Shown here piece by piece: positions 39,516 through 53,074 of a stretch of 64,000 nucleotides of DNA. The notes under the pieces are model-generated. The model worked only from the letters and a program-made list of their open reading frames with translations, was not told where the DNA came from and did not search any database. Each line of letters begins with the position of its first letter. Within the stretch, counting starts at the first letter, position 1. A program made the translations under genes and the position numbers. Origin of the DNA: Aphis gossypii (Eukaryota > Arthropoda > Insecta > Hemiptera > Aphididae); contig NC_065530.1 in the NCBI RefSeq assembly GCF_020184175.1, forward strand, positions 42,571,260 to 42,635,259, given 5' to 3'.

Positions 39516-42500
39516 CTTTAGATATCACCTTTTTAAACTTAATAAAAACTTGGGCGTAGTTTATATGCATGATTTTTGTTCACTTGTACCTTGGGGGCAG
39601 TTTACAATCGCCGATATTTCTTATCTATATACTAAAAAAGAAAGTCCCGATTTTTTGTCAAGCATACAAATATCACACCGTAATCTTTTACTGTTATACC
39701 TAACAGTTTGCCGGAAGTTTTAGTACCTATCACTTTTATACTATTGTTAGGGAACATGTCCACTATTTCGACATTTTCAGATTTGTAGCTGAACACACTA
39801 TCGGGTATGAAAACGAAACTTATCTACGTGTTACTATATATAGTAACAGTACATATGTGGTTATATGTATCTTTATTTCATTTATTTCAAAAGGGAAACA
39901 TAATAAATTACACAAAATAAGTTTTGTGTCTCTCCAGAAAAATTTGAATTTCGACCTACATGTATTATGTATTATAATATACTAAAATAATTGTTTATAA
40001 AGCGTACCTATAGTTATAAGCAATCACCCACAACCCACCTCAGAATGTGTATATAGAATCGACGATAAATCAATTATTATTGTCGACGTATATGAGATGT
40101 GACAACGGCTCGGGGCTTTGAACGGTCCCGTGGGGTTTGAAGTATAGATCACTGCATTCTAACAACTATGACTGACGTATTTAATCTTGAGACTCGAGTA
40201 GTTAAGATAGATAAAAACGCATCCAATAATAATAATAACCAATAGAAAAGTACCTAGTATAGTAAATCAGTAGCTCGCTGATTGGCTGAATGATGAGAAA
40301 ACCCTCGACATAATGCCATGTTCAATGTTGTTATTTAATAATCATTATTTGTTATTCATTCATTAACGTTATAAATTATAATATTATTGTATAATATATT
40401 TTTCGGGTGTAATAATAATGATATTAATGTGAGAAATTTTTATATCTATAAATATATTTATGAGAATTTATAAACACCTTAAATTATTATTATTTTGTGC
40501 GGGGTATTAAGGTATAAGGTACACTTTATAGCATTTTATTATCAAAATAACTATAAGACAAAAAACAGCCCAACAATTTGGCATTTGCAAACAACTATCA
40601 AAGGGGGTGGAATACGTTGGTGACAGCTATAGTTAAATAATATTTTCTTCACTAGTACAGTAGTACAACAGGTGGACGTGTAGCATATTATTATTATTAA
40701 GACTATTTGGATACTAGGAATACAATAATAAATAATATTGAAACGTTTATGGATTATTGAATACGTTTACACTAGGTACAATTATGTGTAAAAACTAAAT
40801 ATACCACATAGACCAAAAAAATTTAATTTACTTAATTGCCCATAAATTTAACAATTTTTTTCTGAAATATTCCTATCATAGTTAGATTGAAATTTTAGTA
40901 TATCATTGTAATTATATTAATACTATTTAACAGTACTGAAAACTTGAAATTTTCATTCGATACATTCATAATATAATAGGCACTCGTGATTTTCACTGTA
41001 TGCACTAGACACTTATTAAGGGCATTTATAATAATTCTCATTGAGGAATTAAAATCCAATTACAAAACGTGCAACAAGTTATAATAACATATAATAAGCT
41101 TATAGTTGAAAATAGCATAGGTATATTAATAGATTATTATAAGTTTAATAATATAAATAGGATAGGTATACATGAAGATGATATGTTTAATAATTAATTT
41201 ATATCATTACTATTTAATATAATAATACTAAAACTTTAAAAATTAATTTCATGTTTAGTATAATAATTGTTTAAGAAAACGTCGTACCTGTATGTGTTGA
41301 TTCTGTCATGCCATACTACAATTTACGTTTAGTTCTAATTTTATATGATTAACTTAAATATTAAAATGTATCTATTAAAAACATAATCTATGTTTTCTTT
41401 TGTTTGATTTTTACGACATTTTAATTTGTATGTAAGTTATGAGTATTTAATAGTATTTTATTTTATTATATTTATGCAAAATTTTAGAATTTAAAAATGT
41501 TCATAGCTAACTCATAAAGATTAAAATATTGTAAAAAACAAGTATAAGCATATTTATTACTTAACAGAGTACTCATTGTTAACAAAAATATACGGTTAAC
41601 TAGTGTTAACTTTAGAAATTGAACTGTGGAATAAATATATTTTAATTATTCCATTTCCTATATAATTCTAGGATCGCTAATTAAAGGATGGGTGGGTAAT
41701 TTTGGTAAATATTTTGTTTTGCTTTTTTTGTCTTCAAATTTTACAAACATGTCAACGGGTCAATGTGAATTTAAGTTAAAATATATCATGAAAACCATAA
41801 TGTATATAATATATAGTATAGGTATTATTATTAGTATGCAATAGGTACAAAGTTTATGTCTAACTTTCAACTTTCCAATTTTTTTAATTCACTCAAATAA
41901 TAAATATATATTATATAATGTAATATTTTAAAATATGCGTACTTATTTCAATGAAAAAAAAAGAGACCTGATCGACCATAAAAAAGTTATCCTGCTTAAG
42001 TTTTTGCACTCGTAACTATAAAAAATCATAACTTATATTTGCATCATTGATATAATGTATGAAAACTAATTTTTTTTAAAATTTATTTGAAAGGAAAAGT
42101 TCTTATAAAAAAATCTATTTGTTTCATAATTTAATATAATGTATATACTATTATTACCTATAACTTATTATGTTATGACTTGTATTATTGACTATTGTAT
42201 ACTTCTTTACATGTAGATTATAATGTTTAAAATATCAAAAAAAATGTGTTGTTGCATAATAATATAGGTAATAAAGTTACATAATATTATTATACACCAT
42301 AAATAAAATTTTAACAAAACTCATTAAAATTTTAAGGAGTTTTTAAAAGTACTTAAAGTAACTAATTTTATTAGGTATATTACAATTTATTTATCTCGTA
42401 TATACCTGACCGTGATGTGACATCCACTGAAGATTCAAAGACTCATCATTTTAAAAAACTTCATTATGTTGGTTATTATAATACATCTATATACATTTCA

Positions 42501-44609
42501 AGGTTAAAATCATTTTTTATCATGTTGTAAAAAAGTAAGCAAATATGTTTAATAATATAGAAATTTATTAGTTTCTTGTAATTTTAACTATCTATCTAAA
42601 TGGAACCATCGATCGATTAAATCTTACTTTTTTTTAAATAAACATTAATAATAAATTTAAATGTTATAGAGAATCACCTATTTTGCACTATGAGCTCTTT
42701 TTAAAAAAAAAAAATACTAATTAATAAATTGTATTTATTAAATTAATATTTTCTTAGAGTACCTTATTTTTGAAATTTTGTGTACATAAATAAATGTGTT
42801 TATACTGTGCACATTTTTAGTATTTTTATGTATAAATATCAATATGTGCACGTTTTGTATAATTTTTTGCACGTGAACTCTAATAATATTTTCATAATAG
42901 TAAACCTTATATTATACCAAACCTAACCTTATATTACTTATTACATTATAATATAGTCGTCATTCGAACGCATACATAATATATTATATTATTATAATAT
43001 ACGCTACACACGTATTTCACACTTAATTACTGCGAATATATATAAAAAATATAAAATATACGATAATTGTGTTATTATTATTGTTTCGTCGACAAAATAT
43101 AATGATATGATGGTATATCGTGATGTGCATATAATATGAATAATGTGTATAGATCGTAATCGCACGGTGGTCTATTATTATTATTTTCGATATATTATTA
43201 TTATTATTATTGCTACGAAAACAATAATATTAATTGTTTTTTCTCTCACAATACAATTTATTTTAATATTGCACTTGAATTATTTGAAACAATGAAACGA
43301 ATATATACTTTATTATTTACCACGCGCATTTAGCTGTCACCAGTTTGTAAATATATTTTAATCTATAATATATACAGACAGTTAATATATTATTTAAGTT
43401 TAAAAAATAAAATATGTAGGTATAATGTGGCCAATTTGGGCTAACGTCATTGTTTTTTTTATAAATTGATATTATGATTTCATTGTTTTATCCACAAAAA
43501 TATAATAGCAAATATTTCAGATTAAATAAATAAATTAGTAACTGTAGGTACCATACTATACGCACAATAATATTAATAAGTAAATTAATTTATAAGCAGA
43601 CTGTAAGTTTATCAACTAAAATAAAAGGTTAAATAACAGGTTTATTGGTACCTATATACAATCATAATTGTAAAAATTTTCATATATGTACATTGTACAT
43701 AAAAAGTATTAAAAACTCATTAATTTAAAAAAAAAATACATCAAATAATTTTATTAGTTTATAAATCAAGACTTAATCCCCCCATCCTCTTTTTTTTATT
43801 TTTTTAAACATATATGAGTTATTTATTTATTTCTCTTACATTAATAAATATTGATAATCGTTTTTTTTGGACTATTCCATTATTTATAACATCTTATTTT
43901 TATTAATTTATCCAACCGTCTGATTGTAATGATTAGATACATAAATATACACAAAATCTATAAAATTTTCCAATATTTTTTATTTTATATATATTTATAT
44001 TAAAAATTGACAACTACTTATATCAAAACTATTAAATTTGAAAACAATAACATAAAAACATTTTAAATTCTATTAAAGGAAATTTAATGATCGTGAAAAT
44101 ATATAAACCATAAGTTTCCAAATTTGCCTTGAATTATGGAATTATATGAAACTTAAATCTCATAAAGACACTGAATTCTATCACCTTGGAAATAATTTCT
44201 ATATAAAATTATGTTACATTTATTACCTTTAACATTTAATATGACTTATGACTTCGAAAGATTGTTATAAAAATGAATAACGCCCAGAATAAATTATCTA
44301 TTTTATAAATTTAAAATTGTTTAATGTTTTCACATTTAAAAATGATGTATAAACTTATTCGTGCATAATAAAATAACCTGCTACCTATGTATATAGTATT
44401 TTTATTTTTTAGTTATAGGAAAGCCGAGGACACGTCATTTTATAATATATGTGCGTAAATATATGATGTGTCGACAAATATTTGACTTAAGGACATATTG
44501 TGTTATGGCCAGCGATATGCTCCAGTATTGTAGATACCTACATAGGTACTTAAAAATATGTAAAGTGCAATATGCGTAAACATCGCTTCCCATACGCGCT
44601 TGTTACTAT
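39516..44609. other. AT-rich intergenic DNA
   Basis: No gene recognised. A GC-richer patch near 40,085-40,150 (ACAACGGCTCGGGGCTTTG) stands out. The rest is low-complexity A/T with short homopolymers. Confidence 0.4.
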
Positions 44610-45333
44610 ACAGAGTGATTAACTAAGCATGCTCACTCCTTATTTTTTTCTTCAATAATACAGTTATTTAAATTCTATTTTTTTTTTTTTTTGAATTTTT
44701 AAATATATTCATATAAATGTATATCTTTATATAAAAATCATATTTTTAAATTATCAATACTTTTTTACCACCTATAAAGTATCCTGTGGAGGTACAAAAG
44801 TCTGTTTTTCAAACCTCCCATTTTGAATTTTCTTTTGTAAATTATTTTTTTTTCGGTAATTTTAGTGTTAAAATTAAAATATGAAAAATTGTTTTGAAAG
44901 TTAATTAACTTTGTGCACTAAGAACCAGGACTATGATAATGAGTTAATGTTAACGTATTAATATATTTTATCATTTTTAAAATGTATCGAAGCATAATAC
45001 TAGATTCAATATCTATTTTATGTTTTTGTAAAACCATTTTTAAGGATTATTATTCTTAGTATAAAAATGTTATTACTCAAAAACTACTCTTCTACATTTT
45101 AGTAAAATTTATAGAAAAGCATATCAACATTTAAAAATATAATTATCCACTAAGTAATTTATAGCAAAACAGAAGGCTTCTAATTTGCAAAACAAAAGTA
45201 TTATCATAGAACACCCCTTAAGTTAAGAGTAGAAAATAGTTCTAAAATTGGAAAATATATAGTTTTTGTATACATTTAAAATATTTGAGATTGCATTATT
45301 AATGTACAAAATAGGAGTGAGCATGTTCTCTGT
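44610..45333. mobile_element. TIR element (MITE) of about 0.72 kb
   Basis: The left end ACAGAGTGATTAACTAAGC then ATGCTCACTCC, and the right end reverse complement ACAGAGAACATGCTCACTCC, share ACAGAG and CATGCTCACTCC; the left end carries about 12 extra bases between them. Flanks are TATA-like on both sides. The interior is AT-rich without a transposase frame. It is related to the fragment at 16,331. Confidence 0.65.
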
Positions 45334-46682
45334 TTATAAATTATAATCAATGGCATGCATCGATAAAATATTAAAAATTTTATTTTTATTAATAATCAGA
45401 CAATATATTATACACAATTATTCTTATATGATACATATATTATTATATGTTAACATCAAGGTAAATATTTTTGTCATTTTTAAAAATGTAAATGTATTGT
45501 ACGATCTGCTTTTTATTAAGAGAGCTATTTTTTGTTATATAAAAATATACGTATATACACCTATTGGCTATTACCTATAATGAATAGTAGGTACCTAATG
45601 ATTTGGAAATAAAACTGATTTAGAGTACTTAGACATTTTTACATTTATAGAAATTCCGATGTAAACACTTGCCGATGGTTTACACATACTGCACAATATA
45701 ATACTTTATGTTTCCAAAATCGACCACATCGTTAGTTTTCGAATTAAAAAAAAAAACAATAATTTGATTAGTATTTTTGAATAAAATATGTACCTACCTA
45801 TACTATGACATTTATAATTCCAGTTTGTTTTGCTTATAATGGTGGTTATAATTAAAAAAAAAAAAAACTCTGGTTTATCGACCCTTGTTACGATATTCAG
45901 AAGTAAATGTGGGCAAACACGTGGGACCCGTCGTGGCAGGTAGGACAGATATATATTATATATAATATATAATAATAGAAGCAGTATACAACTTACATTG
46001 TAATATTGTACATAACTAATATGCATTGTTTGAATAACATGTGTACCGTGTATGGTTTTTTCAAGTTTATGTGTACTTACTCGACATAACACTAGGTATA
46101 TATGTCTATATAGTATATAGGTACCGTAAAACATAAACCACCTGTGAAAACGCGCATCAGGTGTCCCGCCTAATATGCGTTTTAAATAATATTATGTAGG
46201 TATACACCTGTAAATAGTCGGTACTAGGTCATATAGTATGATGCCGTCAATACCGAGGTAGTCGTAGTCTGAAGATTAATATTAGTATAGTGATATCAAA
46301 TAAATATTTATCAAATTAATTTATTCCACCACAGTATACCTATAAAGCATATTATATTTGTTAGGGGGTCTATATTATTATATGACACTCTATCGCGCGT
46401 AAAGTTAGAGCTGAAGTATATTCAAGTTATATGTTATATTATACATAGATATTTAATTTATAACTGGTTTTGTTACCAATATTGAGAATTCGAAAAATCT
46501 GCAAGTCAGGATAAGTCAAAACATTTTTCTCAGAACCGTTAAATGAAGACAAAATGTATGTAATTTATTCGTTAAGTTAATTAAAAACGAGCATTTTCTA
46601 AGATTTTGTATTAGTTAATGTTTATAAGACAATAATCGATGATTTAATGGGTTTGGATATTTGGAATACATGGAAACTATAC
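45334..46682. other. AT-rich intergenic DNA
   Basis: No gene recognised. The 142-codon minus frame 46134-45706 is Tyr/Ile/Leu-rich with no signal peptide, domain or splice structure, so it is read as chance in AT-rich DNA. Confidence 0.4.
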
Positions 46683-46861
46683 ATGGGCGCCCATAGGTAA
46701 CAATTTAGGGGGGGGGGGGTCAAAATAAAAAAATTTTGAAATGTAAGATAATGAAGATACTAATGACATTATGCTAATATTTATTGAGTTACAGGTTCAT
46801 AATATTTTTTGTCCAGGGAGGGGCAAGTTCCTTATCTTGCCCTCTTCAATGAGCGGCCATG
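46683..46861. mobile_element. Small MITE (about 180 bp) abutting the unclassified repeat
   Basis: The left end CATGGGCGCCCATAGG and right-end reverse complement CATGGCCGCTCATTG form imperfect inverted ends. A run of 13 G lies just inside the left end. It directly joins the partial copy of the 1.25-kb repeat at 46,862, so it may have inserted there. The superfamily is uncertain (hAT-like G-rich end). Confidence 0.45.
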
Positions 46862-47012
46862 ACCAAGGATATTCACTTTGCCATCGGTAACCACCCCCAA
46901 AGTTTGAAATTGAAGCATTATTTCAACTAATTATGTTGTACACAGACACAAAACAAACACATCATTGTAAAATCAATATATTCATCACTCCGTTCAGATT
47001 CTAAAAGAGTGG
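46862..47012 (-). repeat. Partial copy (head, inverted) of the 1.25-kb repeat
   Basis: Reverse complement of the head at 30750: it reads ATTCACTTTGCCATCGG, TTGTACACAGACACAAAAC, ATTGTAAAATCAATA and CACTCCGTTCAGATTCT in the expected order. It is truncated at 46,862. Confidence 0.75.
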
Positions 47013-50000
47013 TAGCGATCAGTTCATATAATTGGTCCATTCATGGATACAATATTTGACGATTTTCTTACAAGCTTGAATATGGCATTTTTAGTTATTT
47101 AAGGGAAAAATTAACAATAACGTATGAATTATAAAATTGTAGACTAATGACCTAGCTATTGACTTATATTTTTAATAAAAAAAAATCATATGAATTCATC
47201 AATAATTATACTCGTACCAGTGGTTATAATAAATAGATATACATACGTTACATTAATTATACTGTATTCGGGTAGATCAAGTACAGCTTAAAAACGAGTT
47301 TGATAAATCACATGGTTTTTATACGAAATTATAACAAAATTTCTTATTCTGTTCATTCACAGCGAAAAGAATAAATCTCAAATAATATCGTATTACCGCA
47401 GTGCGTCATAAGACGAAAAAAAAACAATAAATTCATTATAACGATACGTATAGGGATATATTATTTCTTCGAATATTAAAATACTGATTACTGTATAATA
47501 TAATATTATTATACGTTATACCGTTCCGCTCAAAAATAGGGGGAATAGAATAGAATAAATATACGCGTTTTAGCTCCGGTGTATTGAACTCTAGGTACCA
47601 ATATAAATGTATATAAGTATATTACTATGAATAATTTGTTATATACTTTAGTCCTCGTTATAACGTTCAAATCGACAAACGAACGGTATGATGATTAATG
47701 ACGCGTATTCTTGTGTACAATATTCCGTCTATTACGGTTTTAAAAAAATAAGCTACAAAAAAAAAAAAAACATAATAATAATAATAAATTAAACAAATAA
47801 AATTTTTTTCCAGTCTTATTCACCCCACACATTATTTTACCACGTGCTTGCTGTAAAAAAAAAAGAAACAATCAATATAGGATCATGTGCAGTATAAGGT
47901 CAACAGAAGTAAAAAACATCTGATTATATTATATTTGTTTAAATAATATGTTTAACACGTTACTACGTTAATACATATAACACATATTTCGTAATTCAGG
48001 ATCGTAGGTACAAAGATAATTCAAAAAATACCTAACTAAGAAAACGGATAATTCATTAAAATTTTATCTGAATAATATTATAGATAAATCTTGAAATGTT
48101 GGTCTAGATAATACATCGAAAATAACCACGGATCACTTGTAGATTGGATACGATATCTATATATCACAAGTACATTTTCAAGTTCCTTGAAAATAAAGTG
48201 TCCACTTTAAAACAAACAATTTACCTATAGTACCTACTTTTATTTAAATAATTTAATTATAATATGTCCAAAATTATTTAAAAATACAATTTAAAAAAAA
48301 GTTCGCTATTTAAAATAAGTAAAAAAAAAAAAGGTTTTTATTGAAATTATTTCATAAAATAACATGTTACTTTTATCAGAAAACGTACTTATCAGTCATA
48401 GTGGTCTTAGAGTCTGTTGATATTGATATAATGATATATTTAATAATAATTTATTGACTTTTAAAAAAATTCTTAAGTCAAAACGTTGTTATTGAACTTT
48501 TCATTTTGCATTATTATAAGTTATAAGTTAAATTTACTAAACTATGTTTTACAAAATGTACATCGAAATTAAATTTATTTAATTTACTTATATTGAAAGT
48601 TTCAAAAAAATATATCGTTTATCGAAAAATGTAATTAAGAATGTACATTTTCATTAAAAAAAGTAAAAACTTAAACATTGTAATGATAAAACAATTTTGC
48701 TTTGTAATCGACTATTTATTTTTTAAAAACTTTACTACCTATAAAAATAAATATTTATTAGTTTATAATGCTTGAAAAAAAAATGTTTATCTTTAAAAGA
48801 AACACTCCCTTTACATTTACATAATATTATTATGTGTTGGGTAAGGACGACGGATGTACGTCTAAGGATAAGAAACAGAAAACCGCTGCATGGTAATGAC
48901 CTGCATATTATACCTAAACGGCTAAACCTATGGCTTGGATTAAAGCATGCGATTTACCGCTTTATTATCCTGTTAACTCTTTTCTTTTTATTTGTTTCTT
49001 GAGTAAACGTACACGGCTGTATCTATAGTTCAGTATGACATATATTTTTTTTTTTTGTATTTACATAGTTATACTCAAATAGTCGACTATAATAGTCAAA
49101 ATATTCGTCAGATCGTTAACTTAACTTAATACATATATTAAAGTAAGTATTTAGTTGACTATTGTTGTTATTTATGTAATTTTATAATATTATGCGTTTT
49201 TGACATTTTTGAGTTATTCACTGACATATAATAATGTCAAAGGCGAGTTCAACTAGTCAAAACTTAAATTTTCCTTTCAAAACTTATATTTAATTATAGT
49301 GAATGAATTTTCTAAATAACTAAAAAATAAAAAATTATCAGTATCAACTATTATCCTTTTCCAGATTATTTGAAAAGTAATACGTCTTAAACTGTAATTA
49401 AATCTAATTAATTAATAATATTTTTGCTTAGTCATTACTTATTTTGTACCTATTACAATAATTTTATTAATAGCCCATAATCCAATTATATTAAATAGGC
49501 ACATATAAACAAATAAATAATAATATACGTAATATACAAAAATATCTTTTTATAGGAATAGTATATAGAATGTATTTTTTTATAAAATGTTTAATTAATT
49601 ATTAATTAAAAAAAAAAACTATCAAGTTGCACAATCACTTTATATATGACCCAACTAGAAATAATAATAAAAAAAAATGACTTCTTTTCAACAGAGTTAA
49701 TGGTAAATGATTTTCTTCGTATTAATTATAATTTTTAAAAGTAAATACCTAGGTACATGTATTATATTGTTTATTAACTACCAACTTAAAACTAACGTTC
49801 TTAACATTGGTTTATAACAAAAAATTACTATTATTTCTGATATGTCTATATACTCTATACTATAATATTATTTATATTATAATGTTTAAAAATTGTATTC
49901 ATTTTTAAAGTATTTAGTGTGATTAGTGATTACGTTACTCGTTCATTTACTATTTTATCCAAAATTTAAAAGTTAAATTCCATATTCAATTGTTGAAATA

Positions 50001-52059
50001 AAAAAATATGAAGTTGATATGCATACTTTTGAGGTTAAAGTTTAAGTTTTTAAACCCGGATCTAACATGCATTTTTTTTCAAATAATTACAAAATCTCTC
50101 AGATTTATCGTACTTATTTTAGTTGTTTTTATTATATTTTTTTAAGAGGGGTTGAAAAAAATAATCATGCGCATTAAGAAGTTAAATCTATAAAAAATTT
50201 CTGTAATAATCAATTTAAAGTAACATGCCATTTTAATAACATTTCAAACCATGCGTAAAAATATACTAATTTTAAATTATAAAATGATGCTATAACAGCA
50301 TATCATTATGCTACAATAATTACTAACATTGTTCATGTGTTCATGTATGTAATTTTGTATAAATTATATACTAAAGTGCAATAAATAAATAAATAATTTT
50401 TTATTTTAATTTATTAGTCATTAATAAATCACATAGGTGATAGTCATATGTTTTTAGATGAACTAAGCACGTATTAAAACTTATTTATAACGTAATATCG
50501 TAAATAATACGATATATAATCAGACAATTTTTCATACTTTTTTCCATACTAGCAAACACAATCAACTCGTGTTTTTTATTTAGGTAATTTTTATTTTTTT
50601 ATGTAATAAAAATCGCTTAACATTTTTTTATCAGATTCTTATTAAAGAAAGAAAAATAAATGGATATCGAATTTCAACGCGTATTTTTCATTTTACTTTT
50701 TAATTTGTATTCTTTACTTTTAACGTTTTTATACATAAACTATTTTTATAATATAAATAATATTATTGATACACATAGACTAATATTTGTCTAAAGTATT
50801 TGATTTTTCTCTATTCAGTACACACCTAAATATTATTCATCTTGCGCTGTGTAAATACTAATTGGCATGTTAAAAATATAATTGTTTTCACAAATGTATA
50901 AGCAATTTATCTGTATTCATCAAATATAATATTTTTAATTCTTAAAAATGGATCATCCCACTTTATTACACTGTTTTATTACTGGAATTATTAGTATGAA
51001 ACTCGGAGAGCTCAATTTCCCAAATCCCAAGAGACACTTAGATGGTCGACCTTCCATGTTCCATCAATATCGTTATTATTCAATATGACGATATGTAACC
51101 AATAAACACAATATTATCGTGTTTAGAAAGAATACGTATATCGTATATGCATTTGATTTCAAATTATATTTTATTTAGTTAACTAAATAATATTTCTTCT
51201 TCTCCTTCCGTTTTGCCTTTCGCTCCGACATGGGATCGACAACCTACGCCCTACACCACTATAGAATTCTGACTTCATTAGGTCGTGATTAATGACGTAA
51301 ACTATGTTTATGTCACTCTACATTCCATTCTTCATTGGTTTTCATCTTCATCTTTCTAAAATTACCGAATCATCTCAAAAATGTCTCCCTCATTTCAACT
51401 AAAATTGATTTCACCTATATACGCAATTCCAAATGAATTTATTTCTTATTCTATCCTGTAATTTCAAATAGAATACTTAAATTAATATAAAATAATAAAA
51501 TATGATATGTATAAATTAAGGAAAATAAACCGCATAAACCACGTGATATGAGGTAAAAACTATAGGTGTCATTATAACTAATATAAATATATTGATCGTT
51601 CTATAATTTTTAACCCTGAAAAACTATTTAAATTATGAATCCATAAGATATTTATTTTGTGAACTATTTTAAGGCAATGTAATACTGTAGTACTACCGCG
51701 TAAGTAATAAAAAAAAAAATAGCTTACCTACACGAAAAATGGTTGTTTTTCGTAATTGTTCATAATTAAAATTAAAATTTTATAAAAATTGTTCCATTGC
51801 TATGGAAAATATTTTGATTTAAGATATTTTTTTTAAATGTTTTCTTCCTTAGAATAAATAATACCTATACAATAATGATCTTAGTTCACTCTCAAGAAAA
51901 AATTAACTAATATCAAAGCTTTTCACACTCATTTAAAACTATATATATATGTAATTTATAATTTATACAACGACTACCTATACGATACTGGTTATCAAAA
52001 TAATATAATATAAATAATATAATAAAAAATATTTACTTAGGATGGCATTTTTTTTTTTT
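47013..52059. other. AT-rich intergenic DNA with one composition island
   Basis: No gene recognised. At 48,800-49,000 a GC-richer island carries a 76-codon plus frame (48772-49002) without recognisable family features; it contains GGATTA and its neighbourhood might be a conserved non-coding element. Other sequence is low-complexity. Confidence 0.4.
51190..51330 (-). mobile_element. Possible LINE 3'-end fragment
   Basis: On the minus strand the segment reads GTGTAGGGCGTAGGTTGTCG then CCCATGTCGGAGCGAAAGGC, ending in a (GAA)n-like simple tail. This is the layout of some insect non-LTR retrotransposon 3' ends. No reverse transcriptase frame is present, so it is a weak call. Confidence 0.25.
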
Positions 52060-52665
52060 TTTATTGGGGTTTGAAGTTAAAATATCGACAAAATTTCTCA
52101 AAATCATGAATATCTGCAAATTATTTTGTAGTTAAAAATGTATGAAAATTTTTGTATAAGTATAGCTAAGAAATGAAAATTTAATACACGATTTTCCATA
52201 AGGTTGGCTTACAAGTTACAATAATTATAAAAGAAGTCGAGAGTTGGCCAATTAAAAAATTGTATTTAAAGTTTAAATGTTTTATCAAATCAAAAATATC
52301 AAATAATAATCAAGTAAAATAACGATTTACTATCAAATAGTTTTAGATTTTTGTTATAGTTAAAAATTACTAGTCGTAGAAATTTGAAACATACACCAGT
52401 TTTTTAAGTATACATTTACCACTCATGATTTAATTTTAGATACTCAGGTTATTAAAACATGTACCACCTTTTTTTCCACTCAATGAAAAATATATCCGAT
52501 AGGCTGATAAATCATTTCCGTTCAGAATCGTTTTCGTATTCAATGATACCCATCATTGCATTCAGATTTAACACATCCATTATAGTAACCTACTTTATGT
52601 TCGAGGTCCACTCGGTATCTACTGTACCTACAGCAGAGCGTTACCCACTTGACCACATTTTTTTT
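52060..52665 (+). repeat. Partial copy (3' half and tail) of the 1.25-kb repeat
   Basis: Matches 31,615-31,990 in order: the TCTGCAAATTATTTTGTAG segment, TTAATACACGATTTTCCATA, the TTTCCGTTCAGAATCG motif, CATCATTGCATTCAG, and the terminal CAGCAGAGCGTTACCCACTT then T-run. It is diverged and interrupted by about 150 bp that differ from the 30,750 copy. ORF 52459-52668 is incidental. Confidence 0.75.
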
Positions 52666-52859
52666 TAAATTAAAATTGTAAGTATGTTACTCCTTTGATT
52701 CAGCTAAAAAATGGTAAGCTACCAGTAGGATTAGGCCGATTAGGGTAATTAAATTTACCATATAACTAAATTCTCATATATAATATATAGATATATATAT
52801 ACATGTACTTACATGCGTTAACACGTTAATACGTCTAAACATAAGAAAGTAGTAAACTA

Positions 52860-52895
52860 GAGTGTGTGCGTCGTGTGTGAGAGAGAGAGATATAT
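52860..52895. repeat. (GT)n/(GA)n microsatellite
   Basis: GTGTGTGCGTCGTGTGTGAGAGAGAGAGA followed by an AT run. Confidence 0.7.
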
Positions 52896-53074
52896 ATAAT
52901 AAATTACATACATAAATGATATATGATAAAAAAGAATAAATACATATTATATATTATATATTACACACACGTACCTACTATTTTTGAAATTACTACCGAA
53001 ATCAAAACAATTTTTGAATAATATATTTTAATGACAAACTTATTTGATACCTAATGAACGTTAATATTGAAAAA

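Noticed and set aside
45706..46134. 142-codon minus-strand ORF
   Set aside because: Tyr/Ile/Leu-rich composition follows the AT content; no signal peptide, domain or splice sites in phase with other exons.
50940..50960. GGATCATCCCA resembling the MITE end at 34,237
   Set aside because: Too short and lacks the adjoining conserved ACTCAT segment or a partner end.
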